A stretch of 64,000 nt of DNA from Anaerolineales bacterium UBA877 (lineage in GTDB: Bacteria > Chloroflexota > Anaerolineae > Anaerolineales > Villigracilaceae): NCBI GenBank assembly GCA_002294405.1, contig DBFP01000018.1, positions 1-64,000 of the forward strand. Direction: 5' to 3'. The notes under the pieces were generated by a model, which saw nothing but the letters and a program-made list of their open reading frames with translations, was not told the origin of the DNA and did no database searches. The translations under genes and the position numbers were made by a program. Shown in pieces: positions 53,451 through 63,000 of this stretch (the first letter of the stretch is position 1; each line of letters opens with the position of its first letter).

Positions 53451-54956
53451 CTAAGTTTTATCGTCTATACAGAGGGAAATAGCAGCGATGCTGAGCGAAG
53501 GTAATTGGATGGTCGCTTTTTGGTCAGTTAATTTGATTTTGCCAAGTTTCCGGTTGTGAACTAAACCTGGTTCATCGAATGTATTGCGTGCTGACGCTGA
53601 AGGTCCGGTGACCAGTTCCGCCGATAGGACAGATTTCAATGTTATCTTTTCAGGAGCTAATTCGACAATCGCTGGTTCAGCGGTGCTGCGATTAATCAGG
53701 AAAGTGTGCAGAACACCTTTGCCAAGAATGGCACTGGCATCGATGGTGTGAACATAGCCATAATTCTTACTCTCGTACCCGGGACCACTAACAACGGTTT
53801 GTAATGCGTTGCCTTGGCGTCTTTGCGCATAAAGCTTCAGCGGATAAAAAATTGACTGAAGGAGAACCTGGTCTCCGCGAGTAAGGATGGGGGCAATGAC
53901 ATTCACAATCTGCGCAAGGTTGGCTATTTTTACGACGTCTGCGTGACGAATGAAACAGTTCAGAAAACCCGCAACAATCAATGCGTCTTCCAGGTTATAT
54001 TCTTCTTCAACCAGGTGCTGGGCAAATTTACCGTGACCGTTGACACTTTCAGCATTTTGGGTCCGATACCAGACATTCCATTCGTCAAAAGCCAGGTAAT
54101 ACCGTTTCTTGCTGCGCGTTTTGGCTTGAACATAACGACAAAGTCCATCCATCACTTCAATTTGTTGGTCAATGGAATTAGTTACCGCCAGGTAGTCGGC
54201 AGTGTCCCCGTTTAAATTGCCAACATATCGATGCAGGCTAATATAATCAGCATAATCGCCCATATATTCGAGCACTGTTCGATCCCATTCCATATATGTT
54301 GGCAGGCCAATTTCTGCGGAGCCGCAAACAACCAGTTCAATGGAAGGGTCGGTATCTTTCATCAGCTTGGCAGCTTGTTGAGCACGGATCGCATACTGGT
54401 CTGCAGGCACATGCCCTTGCTGCCATGGCCCATCCATTTCGTTCCCCAACCCCCATAGTTTTACACCATAGGGTTCCACCGAGCCATTTTCTGCCCGCAG
54501 GTTTGAAAATTTTGTTCCGACAGGTTTGTTGCAGTATTCCACCCAGTTGCTGGCTTCTTCTGGAGTCCCCGTCCCCAGGTTTACCGTAATCATCGGGGTC
54601 CAATTCATTTTTCGAGCCAGTTGAATAAACTCATCAGACCCAAACTTGTTGGGTTCAATGCTCAGCGATGCCAATTCCTTCGTTACCGGACGGGAGGAAA
54701 GTGGTCCAACCCCATCCAGCCAATGATAACCAGAGGCGAAATTACCACCCGGATAACGCATCGCCGAAAATGCCAGGTCTTTCAGACCGCGTAAAACATC
54801 CTTCCGAAAGCCTTGTAGATCTGCTTGTTTGGAATTTGGGTCATAAACACCTTCGTACACTGCACGCCCGATGTGCTCCAAGAACCCGCCGAAGATCCTG
54901 GGATCAACTGGAGCGATCTGAAAATCACGATCCAAAATAACGATTGTGCGGTCCAT
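53451..54956 (-). CDS. Alpha-L-arabinofuranosidase, glycoside hydrolase family 51
   Basis: 501 aa. LRYPGGNF-like AMRYPGGNF, acid/base E173 in GLGNEMDGPW and nucleophile E292 in FDEWNVWY. Removes arabinose from arabinoxylan or arabinan oligosaccharides in the cytoplasm (no signal peptide). AAGGA before the ATG. First gene behind the second conserved promoter block. Confidence 0.96.
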   Translation of the reverse strand: MDRTIVILDRDFQIAPVDPRIFGGFLEHIGRAVYEGVYDPNSKQADLQGFRKDVLRGLKDLAFSAMRYPGGNFASGYHWLDGVGPLSSRPVTKELASLSIEPNKFGSDEFIQLARKMNWTPMITVNLGTGTPEEASNWVEYCNKPVGTKFSNLRAENGSVEPYGVKLWGLGNEMDGPWQQGHVPADQYAIRAQQAAKLMKDTDPSIELVVCGSAEIGLPTYMEWDRTVLEYMGDYADYISLHRYVGNLNGDTADYLAVTNSIDQQIEVMDGLCRYVQAKTRSKKRYYLAFDEWNVWYRTQNAESVNGHGKFAQHLVEEEYNLEDALIVAGFLNCFIRHADVVKIANLAQIVNVIAPILTRGDQVLLQSIFYPLKLYAQRRQGNALQTVVSGPGYESKNYGYVHTIDASAILGKGVLHTFLINRSTAEPAIVELAPEKITLKSVLSAELVTGPSASARNTFDEPGLVHNRKLGKIKLTDQKATIQLPSLSIAAISLCIDDKT

Positions 54957-55016
54957 TATTTCCGGTTCCTTTACATAAAATCATATGTGAAGATGCAGTC
55001 GTATCCGCTATTTTCA

Positions 55017-55078
55017 AGAGTAGCATACAATGACGTGCAGGTCTTGGAGAGAATTATCTTATATCTGGATTTTATTGT
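55017..55078 (-). promoter_or_regulatory. Conserved promoter block P2 (shared with 49618-49679)
   Basis: Minus strand: TATGCT (55022-55027), 14 bases, then the 37-base block 55042-55078. Flank AGAGTAGCATA matches AGAATAGCATA at the other site in ten of eleven bases. It lies about 65-120 bp upstream of the GH51 start. Block position, -10 and spacing all agree with P1, so one regulator probably serves both. Confidence 0.65.
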
Positions 55079-55408
55079 CTGAAATCAATTGGGGAAAACC
55101 GGAATGTTGACCTCTTTGATCTGGATCTTTCGGCTTTAGAATCACGGCGTGCCAAAGAATGGAGAGGTTTTTAGATGCTGGGCTTCAACCAGCAGGAGAG
55201 TGAAACGTTCTATTGAGGTGTCCGGGATTGGTCTAGACTTCAATACGCCGGGCTGGGGGTTGTTTTCGAGCAAGTCGTCTTCAAGATTTGGATTGTAACA
55301 GATTCATACCATGGAAGGGGAGAGCAGCGCAGTATGCGGCTATAGATTATCGTCATTTGGACATTTCCTGATTTGTGTTGTATTGCATTGAAATGATAAA
55401 ATGCATTC
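55079..55408. other. Divergent intergenic region with NIF3 promoter
   Basis: No gene. Next to the right-hand gene, TTGTGT (55373-55378) and TAAAAT (55397-55402) with an 18-bp spacer form a plausible plus-strand promoter only seven bases from the ATG, and no ribosome site is visible, so the transcript may be leaderless. The rest shows nothing I can name. Confidence 0.4.
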
Positions 55409-56197
55409 ATGAAAGTCAACGATATTCTTGAGCATTTCTTGTCACGTGCTGACTGGGTGGATCGTGAGACGACCGTAGACCGGGTTATTGTGGGGGATGC
55501 CGGGATTGAAGTCGGAAGTTGCCTGGTTACCTGGATGCCCACTTTTAAGGTGCTTCGTCAAATGGTCGAACAGGGAATGCAGCTTCTGGTCTGTCATGAG
55601 CCAACATTTTGGAATCATTTGGACAAGCACCCGGTAAATGATGCCGGGATCCAGGAGAAACTAAAATTCGTTCAAGATCATGACCTCGTGATCCTTCGTA
55701 ACCACGACTGTTGGGACCGCTGGCCTGAAGTAGGCATTCCATGGGCTTGGGCGGGTTTTCTGGGGTTGGGGAGTAAACCGGTGATCATCGGCGCGGATGG
55801 ATACCAGCACCGCTACGACATCGATCCCATGCCTCTGGAAACCTTTGCCCACCTTGTAGCTAAGAAATGTGCAAGCTTCAGGGAACCGCTGGTGCAGGTT
55901 ACGGGTGACAGTTCCCATATTGTTTCCCGGATTGGCATCGGGACTGGATGTGGTTGTGACATCCCCACGTTTCAACAGATGGATTGTGACTGCTCGATCG
56001 TTTGTGATGATGGCTCGCTCTACTGGGCGGAAATTCAACGTGCTGAAGACTTAAGACATCCCGTCATTCGAGTGAATCACGGAACCTCAGAAGAGCCTGG
56101 GATGTTGACATTGACGGAGTATATGAATACTCATCTCGAAAGTTTTCACGCTGAGTTCATACCACACACTTGCACCTACCGCCTGGTGGGAAATTAA
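55409..56197 (+). CDS. NIF3/DUF34-family dinuclear metal protein
   Basis: 262 aa of the NIF3-like (GTP cyclohydrolase 1 type 2-like) family. LLVCHEPTFW corresponds to the usual HHP metal motif with one His replaced by Cys, LRNHDCWD to the middle ligands, and VNHGTSEEPGM to the C-terminal His/Glu. Biological role of the family is unclear; metal chaperone or nucleotide/sugar-phosphate hydrolase roles are suggested. It is the only + strand gene in the right half and sits alone. Confidence 0.82.
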   Translation: MKVNDILEHFLSRADWVDRETTVDRVIVGDAGIEVGSCLVTWMPTFKVLRQMVEQGMQLLVCHEPTFWNHLDKHPVNDAGIQEKLKFVQDHDLVILRNHDCWDRWPEVGIPWAWAGFLGLGSKPVIIGADGYQHRYDIDPMPLETFAHLVAKKCASFREPLVQVTGDSSHIVSRIGIGTGCGCDIPTFQQMDCDCSIVCDDGSLYWAEIQRAEDLRHPVIRVNHGTSEEPGMLTLTEYMNTHLESFHAEFIPHTCTYRLVGN

Positions 56198-56514
56198 TTA
56201 TTGGAATCAGATCCACCCTGTAAATAAATCGATTGTTTATTCCCCCTCATAACAAATTGCGGGTAAAAGATCGTCCCAGCGCCAGACCCACGTAGTTAGA
56301 TCATCCTGACCTGCGAGTTTTATTGACCTGTTTGATTTGGCTTGCAGGCTTTATCCTAAACCATGATCAACTAGCCTCATTGTGAGGTTCATCGTCTGTG
56401 GAATAAAGTTCAAAGCGATGGACTGTCCCATACCACATGATGCAGTATGATCCAGGGCGGGTTGCTCAGGAAGAAATAAGAAATGTAAATCCAAACCAAC
56501 GTGATTGAAATGGA
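56198..56514. other. Convergent intergenic stretch
   Basis: About 320 bp between convergent genes. AATAAA/TTTATT (56223-56228 with 56236-56241) can form a small A/T-rich hairpin soon after the NIF3 stop and may help end transcription. Nothing else recognisable. Confidence 0.35.
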
Positions 56515-58611
56515 TTAAATGACGACAGCTGCCGACTGCGGTGGAATGATGATCCCATCTTCAACCGGTTTCCAATCAGAGTGATCCACCATACGGTATC
56601 GGCTGAATGCCATACCGTTTTCCTGTTTGGCTGTTACAGTAACCGGTAAATGCTCTTCGTAATTGCAGATGACCAGCCCAACTTCGCTTGATTTGGCATT
56701 GATGAAAACAGCATAGGGATGGTGTACCTTGCCTGCGCAGATAACGGTTGCTCCGAGAGTGTCACGGAACTCGCCATCCCAGAAGTATTCGCGTAACTCG
56801 GTGCGCAACGCATCCATTTGTTTTCCATAAGCCATAGTCAGAGGATAATCGTCAAGGCGACCCTTGAAATTGTACGGCTCATAGCTGATGACATACCGGT
56901 ACATCAAGCACTGGTTGATCATATTGCGATCGTTGAAGCCGTTTACGGCAGTCATGAGTTGTACATGCGGTTGCATATAACGACTGAGCGGGATATGCTG
57001 CTTATTCTCGCTGCGGTGATATGAGAGCTGATAAACCTCGAGCTCCCAATCGTAGCAGGCTTCCCCGGCAAACAAAAAACCTGGGTGAGATTTGTCCGTA
57101 ATTTTGCTAAAATTCTGGATCAATTTGCAGTCATTTGCATACACCATCGCACCGTAACGATGCCCGTGATGGGGGTCAAAACACAGATAAGCCTGGCCGT
57201 GATGCAGACACTCATCGAATAGGATGCCGTCTGCTCCCAACTCCACGGTTTTCTTGAACTCTTTATCGCAAAGCGCAAGATATTCCTCGCTTAGGAAGCA
57301 CATTGGGATCAGGCGCTTGGTATTGATATCCAAAAGCTGGGTAGCGGTCTGGTATTGATAGCCCGGATACACGTAATAATCACCGTACGGGTCTTTAATT
57401 GCCAGACGTTTCAGATCGTTGCGGAACCAATCTGTACTCCGGTCTGCCCAGGTGAATTTAGAGAAGAGAATGATCTTAATTCCCAAAGCCTGTATCTTCC
57501 CGATGGCTTGTTTAAATTCATCCCATGTGCCGAGGCGCTCATCGGGATTGTGAGATGGGTTATTTTGATCCTGACCGCCCTGGTTCCAGCCTACAAGCTG
57601 GATTGCCTTTACCCCGTGTTTTGCGCATTCCTCGCCGATTTTGGGCAGATCAGTGAAGCGGACGCGTAACTCGTCTTCAGGGGAATTAATATGGATCTGT
57701 TGCCAGGCATGTGGCTCGGTGGTCCATTCCGGAACCTTTGGCAAATGGAACCAGGTATTTCGCCAGCGCTTATAGATATCTACACCGTGCTGCCATCCAC
57801 CCTGGTATGGTTCTATTGCAACAGGGGTCAGAAGACGGGTCTCGCCGGGTTGGATATAAGGTACATGCACGGCCGCGAAGCGAGTGGAGACAGCTTTTTC
57901 CGAGATAATTAATTCTTCAGGCGGGCGGGCATCAATTGAGCTGCCATATCCTGGGTACAGTTCGGTATACCAGGCTACCAATTCGCTGCTTGGGCTGGCA
58001 ACCCCTGTATAAAGGCCTTGCTTCTCGCCGCGCATGAGGAAGAAAGGGACCATCGGCGCGCCAACAAATGGAGACCAATTATGAAGCTGAACCGGATAAT
58101 CCGTGCAGGATCCCCCTCGTAGGCTATCATACTGGGGCCAAAGGCGCCATTCTTGTGCCGAGGCGTAAGTAAATATAAAGGTCTTGAACCAGGATTCGTC
58201 CGGGGGATGAGCTACATCACCCAGATAAGGACAGAATACATTTTCAACCACCAACCCGGAATGGTTTTCCACGGTCATGGTGAACACAGCTTGACAGTCG
58301 TCCAGTGTTACATTCAATGTTAGCTTGATATCGTGCTTGCCACCATACTCTGATGTAATGCCATCCCAACCGAGAGTCGCGCAGCGCCGGTCCGGGGTGA
58401 CTTCCAGAGTGCTGAGTGCCTGTTTTTCACCATAAACCGGGTTATTGCGACGATCTTCCGAAAGCGGAAGCAACAAGCGAAACGAAAGCCCAAGAGAAGG
58501 CCTGTCGAGGATTTTCCAGTCCGTATGAATTGCTCTCAGACCGACTAGTGCTCCATTAACGCGGTTAAATTCCAGAAAAAGGTTATCATTCTTTAAAGTG
58601 AAAGTTGTCAT
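56515..58611 (-). CDS. DUF6259-type putative glycoside hydrolase
   Basis: 698 aa. N-terminal beta-sandwich (1-260: NDNLFLEFNRVNGALVGLRAI) and central TIM barrel (about 300-560) with IQLVGWNQGG, IILFSKFTWAD, and GADGILFDECLHHG, whose Asp/Glu pair is a candidate for catalysis, as in alpha-galactosidase-like (clan GH-D/GH36-like) enzymes. C-terminal beta-domain. Ribosome site GAGGAGC. No signal peptide. Substrate unknown. Confidence 0.72.
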   Translation of the reverse strand: MTTFTLKNDNLFLEFNRVNGALVGLRAIHTDWKILDRPSLGLSFRLLLPLSEDRRNNPVYGEKQALSTLEVTPDRRCATLGWDGITSEYGGKHDIKLTLNVTLDDCQAVFTMTVENHSGLVVENVFCPYLGDVAHPPDESWFKTFIFTYASAQEWRLWPQYDSLRGGSCTDYPVQLHNWSPFVGAPMVPFFLMRGEKQGLYTGVASPSSELVAWYTELYPGYGSSIDARPPEELIISEKAVSTRFAAVHVPYIQPGETRLLTPVAIEPYQGGWQHGVDIYKRWRNTWFHLPKVPEWTTEPHAWQQIHINSPEDELRVRFTDLPKIGEECAKHGVKAIQLVGWNQGGQDQNNPSHNPDERLGTWDEFKQAIGKIQALGIKIILFSKFTWADRSTDWFRNDLKRLAIKDPYGDYYVYPGYQYQTATQLLDINTKRLIPMCFLSEEYLALCDKEFKKTVELGADGILFDECLHHGQAYLCFDPHHGHRYGAMVYANDCKLIQNFSKITDKSHPGFLFAGEACYDWELEVYQLSYHRSENKQHIPLSRYMQPHVQLMTAVNGFNDRNMINQCLMYRYVISYEPYNFKGRLDDYPLTMAYGKQMDALRTELREYFWDGEFRDTLGATVICAGKVHHPYAVFINAKSSEVGLVICNYEEHLPVTVTAKQENGMAFSRYRMVDHSDWKPVEDGIIIPPQSAAVVI

Positions 58612-58824
58612 TTATCGCTCCTCAATCTACTCCATTGCGAGACTGTCCCAAGCCACTTCGAAGAGGCCACCAGTCATTTAATTTGCCCAGCTTGTCTCCC
58701 TGGCAACTTCCCATTATATTTTTCTTGGTTTTAAGGTTTTGTTTTGTTATGTGATCGGTTTCCTATACTTATGTTTGAATGGCTCAATCCCAGCCACCGT
58801 GTTTCTGTTATCCGGATTATTCCT

Positions 58825-59901
58825 TCAGACCCCTATCATTTTTTTGAGCCTGGAGACGAAATAATTAAAGTCTTCCCAGGATATATCCGGATGAATGAGA
58901 TGGTCCAAACTCGGGATGTACCCGCTGTGCTTGAACATTTCAGCTATTCTTTCCAATTCTCGGTCGATACACGTTTTGCCTTTGGCAATTTCCTGCTTAT
59001 CAATACCGCCCATGATACCGAGATTGGGATACTGCTTTCGGTAAGCGACAATATCAGAGCCGGCGGCTACCTCGAATGGGAAAATGAGATTGATGCCGCA
59101 TTCCATAAACAGGGGGATTAGCTTGGAACAGTCTCCATCTGTGTCCAGAGAAAATATTTTTATGCCCTGTATCTCGGCAAAAGCCTTGATTTTCTTATAA
59201 TTCGGCATCATGAACTCTCTCGCCATTTTGGGGGAAATCAGAGAGCCGTTCTTGCCAGACATATCCTCCCACATGTGAATGGCATCCACTTTTACCTCCC
59301 GGCACACCTTGGCATAGATACTCAGCCAAAAATCAGTAAGATAATCCATGATTTCCCGAATAAGCTCAGGCTGATCATAGAAGGAAACCAATAATGTCTC
59401 AACCCCCAGCATATCCCTGAGCGTCCCAAAAAGTCCATAGGGGTAATCGCCCAGTTGAACTATTTTGTCGCCGGGATTATATTGATTGACTAGCTCCTCC
59501 CAATTATCCGGAAACCGGCGCGGGTCGTCCGGGTCCAGCCTTTCTTCCTTCAGCTTTCTCCAGTCGGCAATATTCTTTATGGGATATTCAATATACCTCG
59601 GGATGGATACCCCGCTTTTCCTGACTTCCAGAATGACCCCGAACGAATCTTTTATGATTTGCGTATCGGCTTTTTCTTCGATCACCTCGTATGAAAATGC
59701 GGGCGAATACCCGAGGTTTACATTTACAAGTACAAATCCTTCATCAAACCCAAAGCTTTCATCCCAGGTTTTATGCGGATCTAATCCTTCCTGCCTCCAT
59801 CTATCAATCGTCTCATTCCACGGTCCTAAGTAAAAAACAAAAGGCAATCGGTCCACCTTCTGACACAATACGGTTCTTATGATCCGTTGCCGGTTATTCA
59901 T
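58825..59901 (-). CDS. UroD-superfamily protein without HxC zinc motif
   Basis: 358 aa. Begins MNNRQRIIRTVLCQKVDRLPF like many UroD-type methyltransferases; IHMWEDMSGKNGSLISP and LGIMGGIDKQEI are typical. At the HxCGN site it has FSLDTDGDCSKL, so the zinc-binding His and Cys are not present in the usual form. Often such proteins are found beside sugar genes; function unknown. Sits 176 bp after the hybrid regulator gene and 213 bp before the DUF6259 gene. Confidence 0.78.
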   Translation of the reverse strand: MNNRQRIIRTVLCQKVDRLPFVFYLGPWNETIDRWRQEGLDPHKTWDESFGFDEGFVLVNVNLGYSPAFSYEVIEEKADTQIIKDSFGVILEVRKSGVSIPRYIEYPIKNIADWRKLKEERLDPDDPRRFPDNWEELVNQYNPGDKIVQLGDYPYGLFGTLRDMLGVETLLVSFYDQPELIREIMDYLTDFWLSIYAKVCREVKVDAIHMWEDMSGKNGSLISPKMAREFMMPNYKKIKAFAEIQGIKIFSLDTDGDCSKLIPLFMECGINLIFPFEVAAGSDIVAYRKQYPNLGIMGGIDKQEIAKGKTCIDRELERIAEMFKHSGYIPSLDHLIHPDISWEDFNYFVSRLKKMIGV

Positions 59902-60077
59902 AAGGATTGGGCTCCTCAGGCGGTTCTCGGTATCTCCGGGTGGTTATTGGCAAAATGGTTCAGGATGACGATCGGCGTATTGGCTTTGGTGGGTGATCTT
60001 AACTCCATTATGGCGGTTTGCTCCCCAAATAAAAACTCGTTTGTGCTTAAGAGATTCCCCCTGCCCCTTTATATGGC

Positions 60078-63000
60078 TTATTTCGTTACAGATGGAGAGG
60101 CTTGCAATCGAAAGGCTCTTGGCGAACATCCGGTAATTTCCCGAAAAACGCGCCCGAAATAACCCACATCCTCGTAGCCAACGTCGGCGGCGATGCCAGT
60201 GATGCTTTTATCGGAAAGGAGGAGTAGTTCCTTCGCTTTTTGGATGCGAAAGCGATTCAGGTAATCCCAGAGGGAGATCCCTGTTTCCATCTTGAAGATC
60301 CGGCTCAGGTAACTCTTGCTCACCCCAATGGTTTCAGACAGTTCGATTAATGTTAATGACCTGGTGTAATTCTGCTGAATATAAGCAAAAGCCTGCTTGA
60401 CAAGAATACTGGTCGGTTGTTGGACCGTATTGCTCCCGGTTAGGACCCTCTGAATTTCTGCCACGCTTTCCAGGTCGGACAATACCCCCTTGGTCTGAAG
60501 CATCACTTTTGGAGCGTCAAGACGTTTAACATCTTCATAGGAAAGGATTTTCCCGGTAATGATAATTACCGGGATCAATGCGGTCTTCACGTTGCTACGC
60601 AAGTGCTCAAGAACCTGGAAACCATCGATATCCGGCATCATCAAGTCCAGCATCACCATGTCAGGGGTTTCTTCTTCGAGCAGCCTGAGCGCTTCTCTTC
60701 CGCCATGGATGGCTCGCACTAAAAATTCGGAAAGAGATCCGCTGATCAACTCCTGGTAATATTTAATCGCCTGGGGATCGTCATCGATGATCCAGATTTC
60801 ACCTCGCTGCACTGCCTGCGGGAGAAGGTTTAAAACGTGCTGCAACATTTCTTTCCCTGCCGGCTTGAGCAGGACATTGGTCAGTCTGCTCCCCCCGGAG
60901 AGCATCCCATTAATGTTCTCATGGATGATTAGTAAAGGCAGTTGGCAATATTGGGCGTAACTGCGCAATTTCTGTATGATGGACCAATCTCCTGGCCGGG
61001 CATTTTCAAGGTCCCAAGCCAGGGCAACCGGTTTCCCTTGCTGGAGACTTAATTCGATATCTTCAATATTACCCAGCCAGAATGGTCTGAGATCGTTCTT
61101 TTGGCAGATGGCTTTTATGACCGGAGTTGCTTCCGTGTGGCTGGAAAGCCACAATAAATTCGGCTGGGCTCCCTCCGGATTTACTTCCTTAGCGGAGGCA
61201 TAGTCCAAACCCGGCAATGGAATATAGACATGGAATATCGACCCCGACCCGGGAAGGCTATCCAATGTGATTGAACCGCCATGGAGAGCCACCAGGCGGC
61301 GCGTGATGCTCAACCCCAATCCGATACCTTCCCGCCGATGCCCCGGGGGGTCGGCTTTAACAAAAGGCTCGAAAATCCGCTCCTGCAATTCCATGGATAT
61401 ACCCGGACCAGTATCGGAAACCCAGAAATGGATATGGGGAAGCTGGACCTCGGCTCCCAAAATAATCTTTCCCAGTTGGGTAAATTTAAATGCATTACTC
61501 AATAAATTCATGAGAATCTGGCGTAGTCGGACCGGATCAGCGTGAAGGATGGGAAGATGCTCCGGGACCTCCAGCAATAGATCAACATTCTCCTGTTTAC
61601 TTGCGGATGTCTTTTTGAATGTCTCATATACTTCTTTCACCAGGGCACGCGGGGAAACAGGTTCATAGCAAAGGTCCAATTCGCCTATCTCCGCCCGTGA
61701 TGTGTCCAGGAGATCGTTAATCAAGCGGATGAGATGCTCTCCACTGACATAAATGTATCCCAGGTCCCTGGTGAGCTGGGTGGGAAGCTTAATTCCATAC
61801 GGGTTGGGGTCAGAGAGGGCAGTCTGGCTGAGTCCTAGAATTATATTCAAGGGAGTCCGCAATTCGTGGCTGACATTTGCCAGCAGGTGAGTTTTCAACT
61901 GGTCGCTTTTAATTGCCTTTCCTTCGGCTTCGAGTGCAATCTGGACAAGTTCGGCACTCTTGAGTGCGCTGCTCAAGTGCCCCCGAAGGGTGGTGTAAAC
62001 ATCTCCATCTCGCGGACCAATCTCAAAAAGAACGAATCCGATTTGTTCATCTTGAAAGAACAAGGCTTCAACGTCAAACGCAGTCCTCCGGTTCTCCGGG
62101 AGCACGCCAGCAGGCAGCAACTGTCGGGTCGGAAAGCGAATTCCGCCCTTATCCAATGGCAGGCGTTCCTTGCCTAGATATGCCAGGATCAAGCGCGACC
62201 ATGCTGGAGTTTCTCCCTTTTCATCATAAAGGGAAAGAAAGCAGCTCTGGATACCCAACCCCGGAAGCTCCTGAGCCAGCATCTTCATCAGGGTTTCAAT
62301 CTCATAGGTGGTCACCATTGTCTGAACGATGTGGTTTAAGCGGTTGGTCTGCTCGATAGCCTCCAGGCGTTGATAAAGCTGCCTGCGGTGGGCTGTTTCC
62401 CCTACCAGTGCAAACCCTGTCTCCAGTAAATGATGGGCTGTGATGAGATCATCCCTGGATTGAAATAAGGAATCAACTTTCGTGCGGATGAAACTGAGGA
62501 CATCCTGCCACTCGAGGGTTTCCGTCCCGGCGTGGATGGCATCAAGGATCTCTTCCAAAGTTTGGATGAAAACACTTGAACCTTCATGATGCGCTTTGAT
62601 ATCGGAGAATAGATCGTCTCTAAGTTTTTTCGCCAAACCAGTCTCCAGCACTCGGACAGGAGCCAGGCTGGAGAGGGCTTGAAAAAAGTCAGCGGAATTG
62701 TCGGTGTATTTGGCCTGGGTGACAGAGCGCCTGATTTTCTTTTCTGTTGGGACCTCGTGATTACCGCTCTCGTCTGATTGCGGGTTATCGATCGCCATCT
62801 GTTGACATCCGCAAGATTGCCTGCGGATTGTTTCTGTCTCCAATAGGATTTGTTCGGGGACCGGTTCATTGGCCAGCATCGATAAAACCAGGTCGACGCT
62901 TTTAGTGCCCAACAAATGCCAGGGGGTTCGGATTGTAGTTAAAGACGGTGTGACGGCTCGTGTCTCTTCGATGTCGTCGAAACCTGTGACTATGACATCA

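Noticed and set aside
58744..59121. 125-codon + strand ORF
   Set aside because: It lies almost entirely antisense to the UroD-like gene, which has strong family resemblance.
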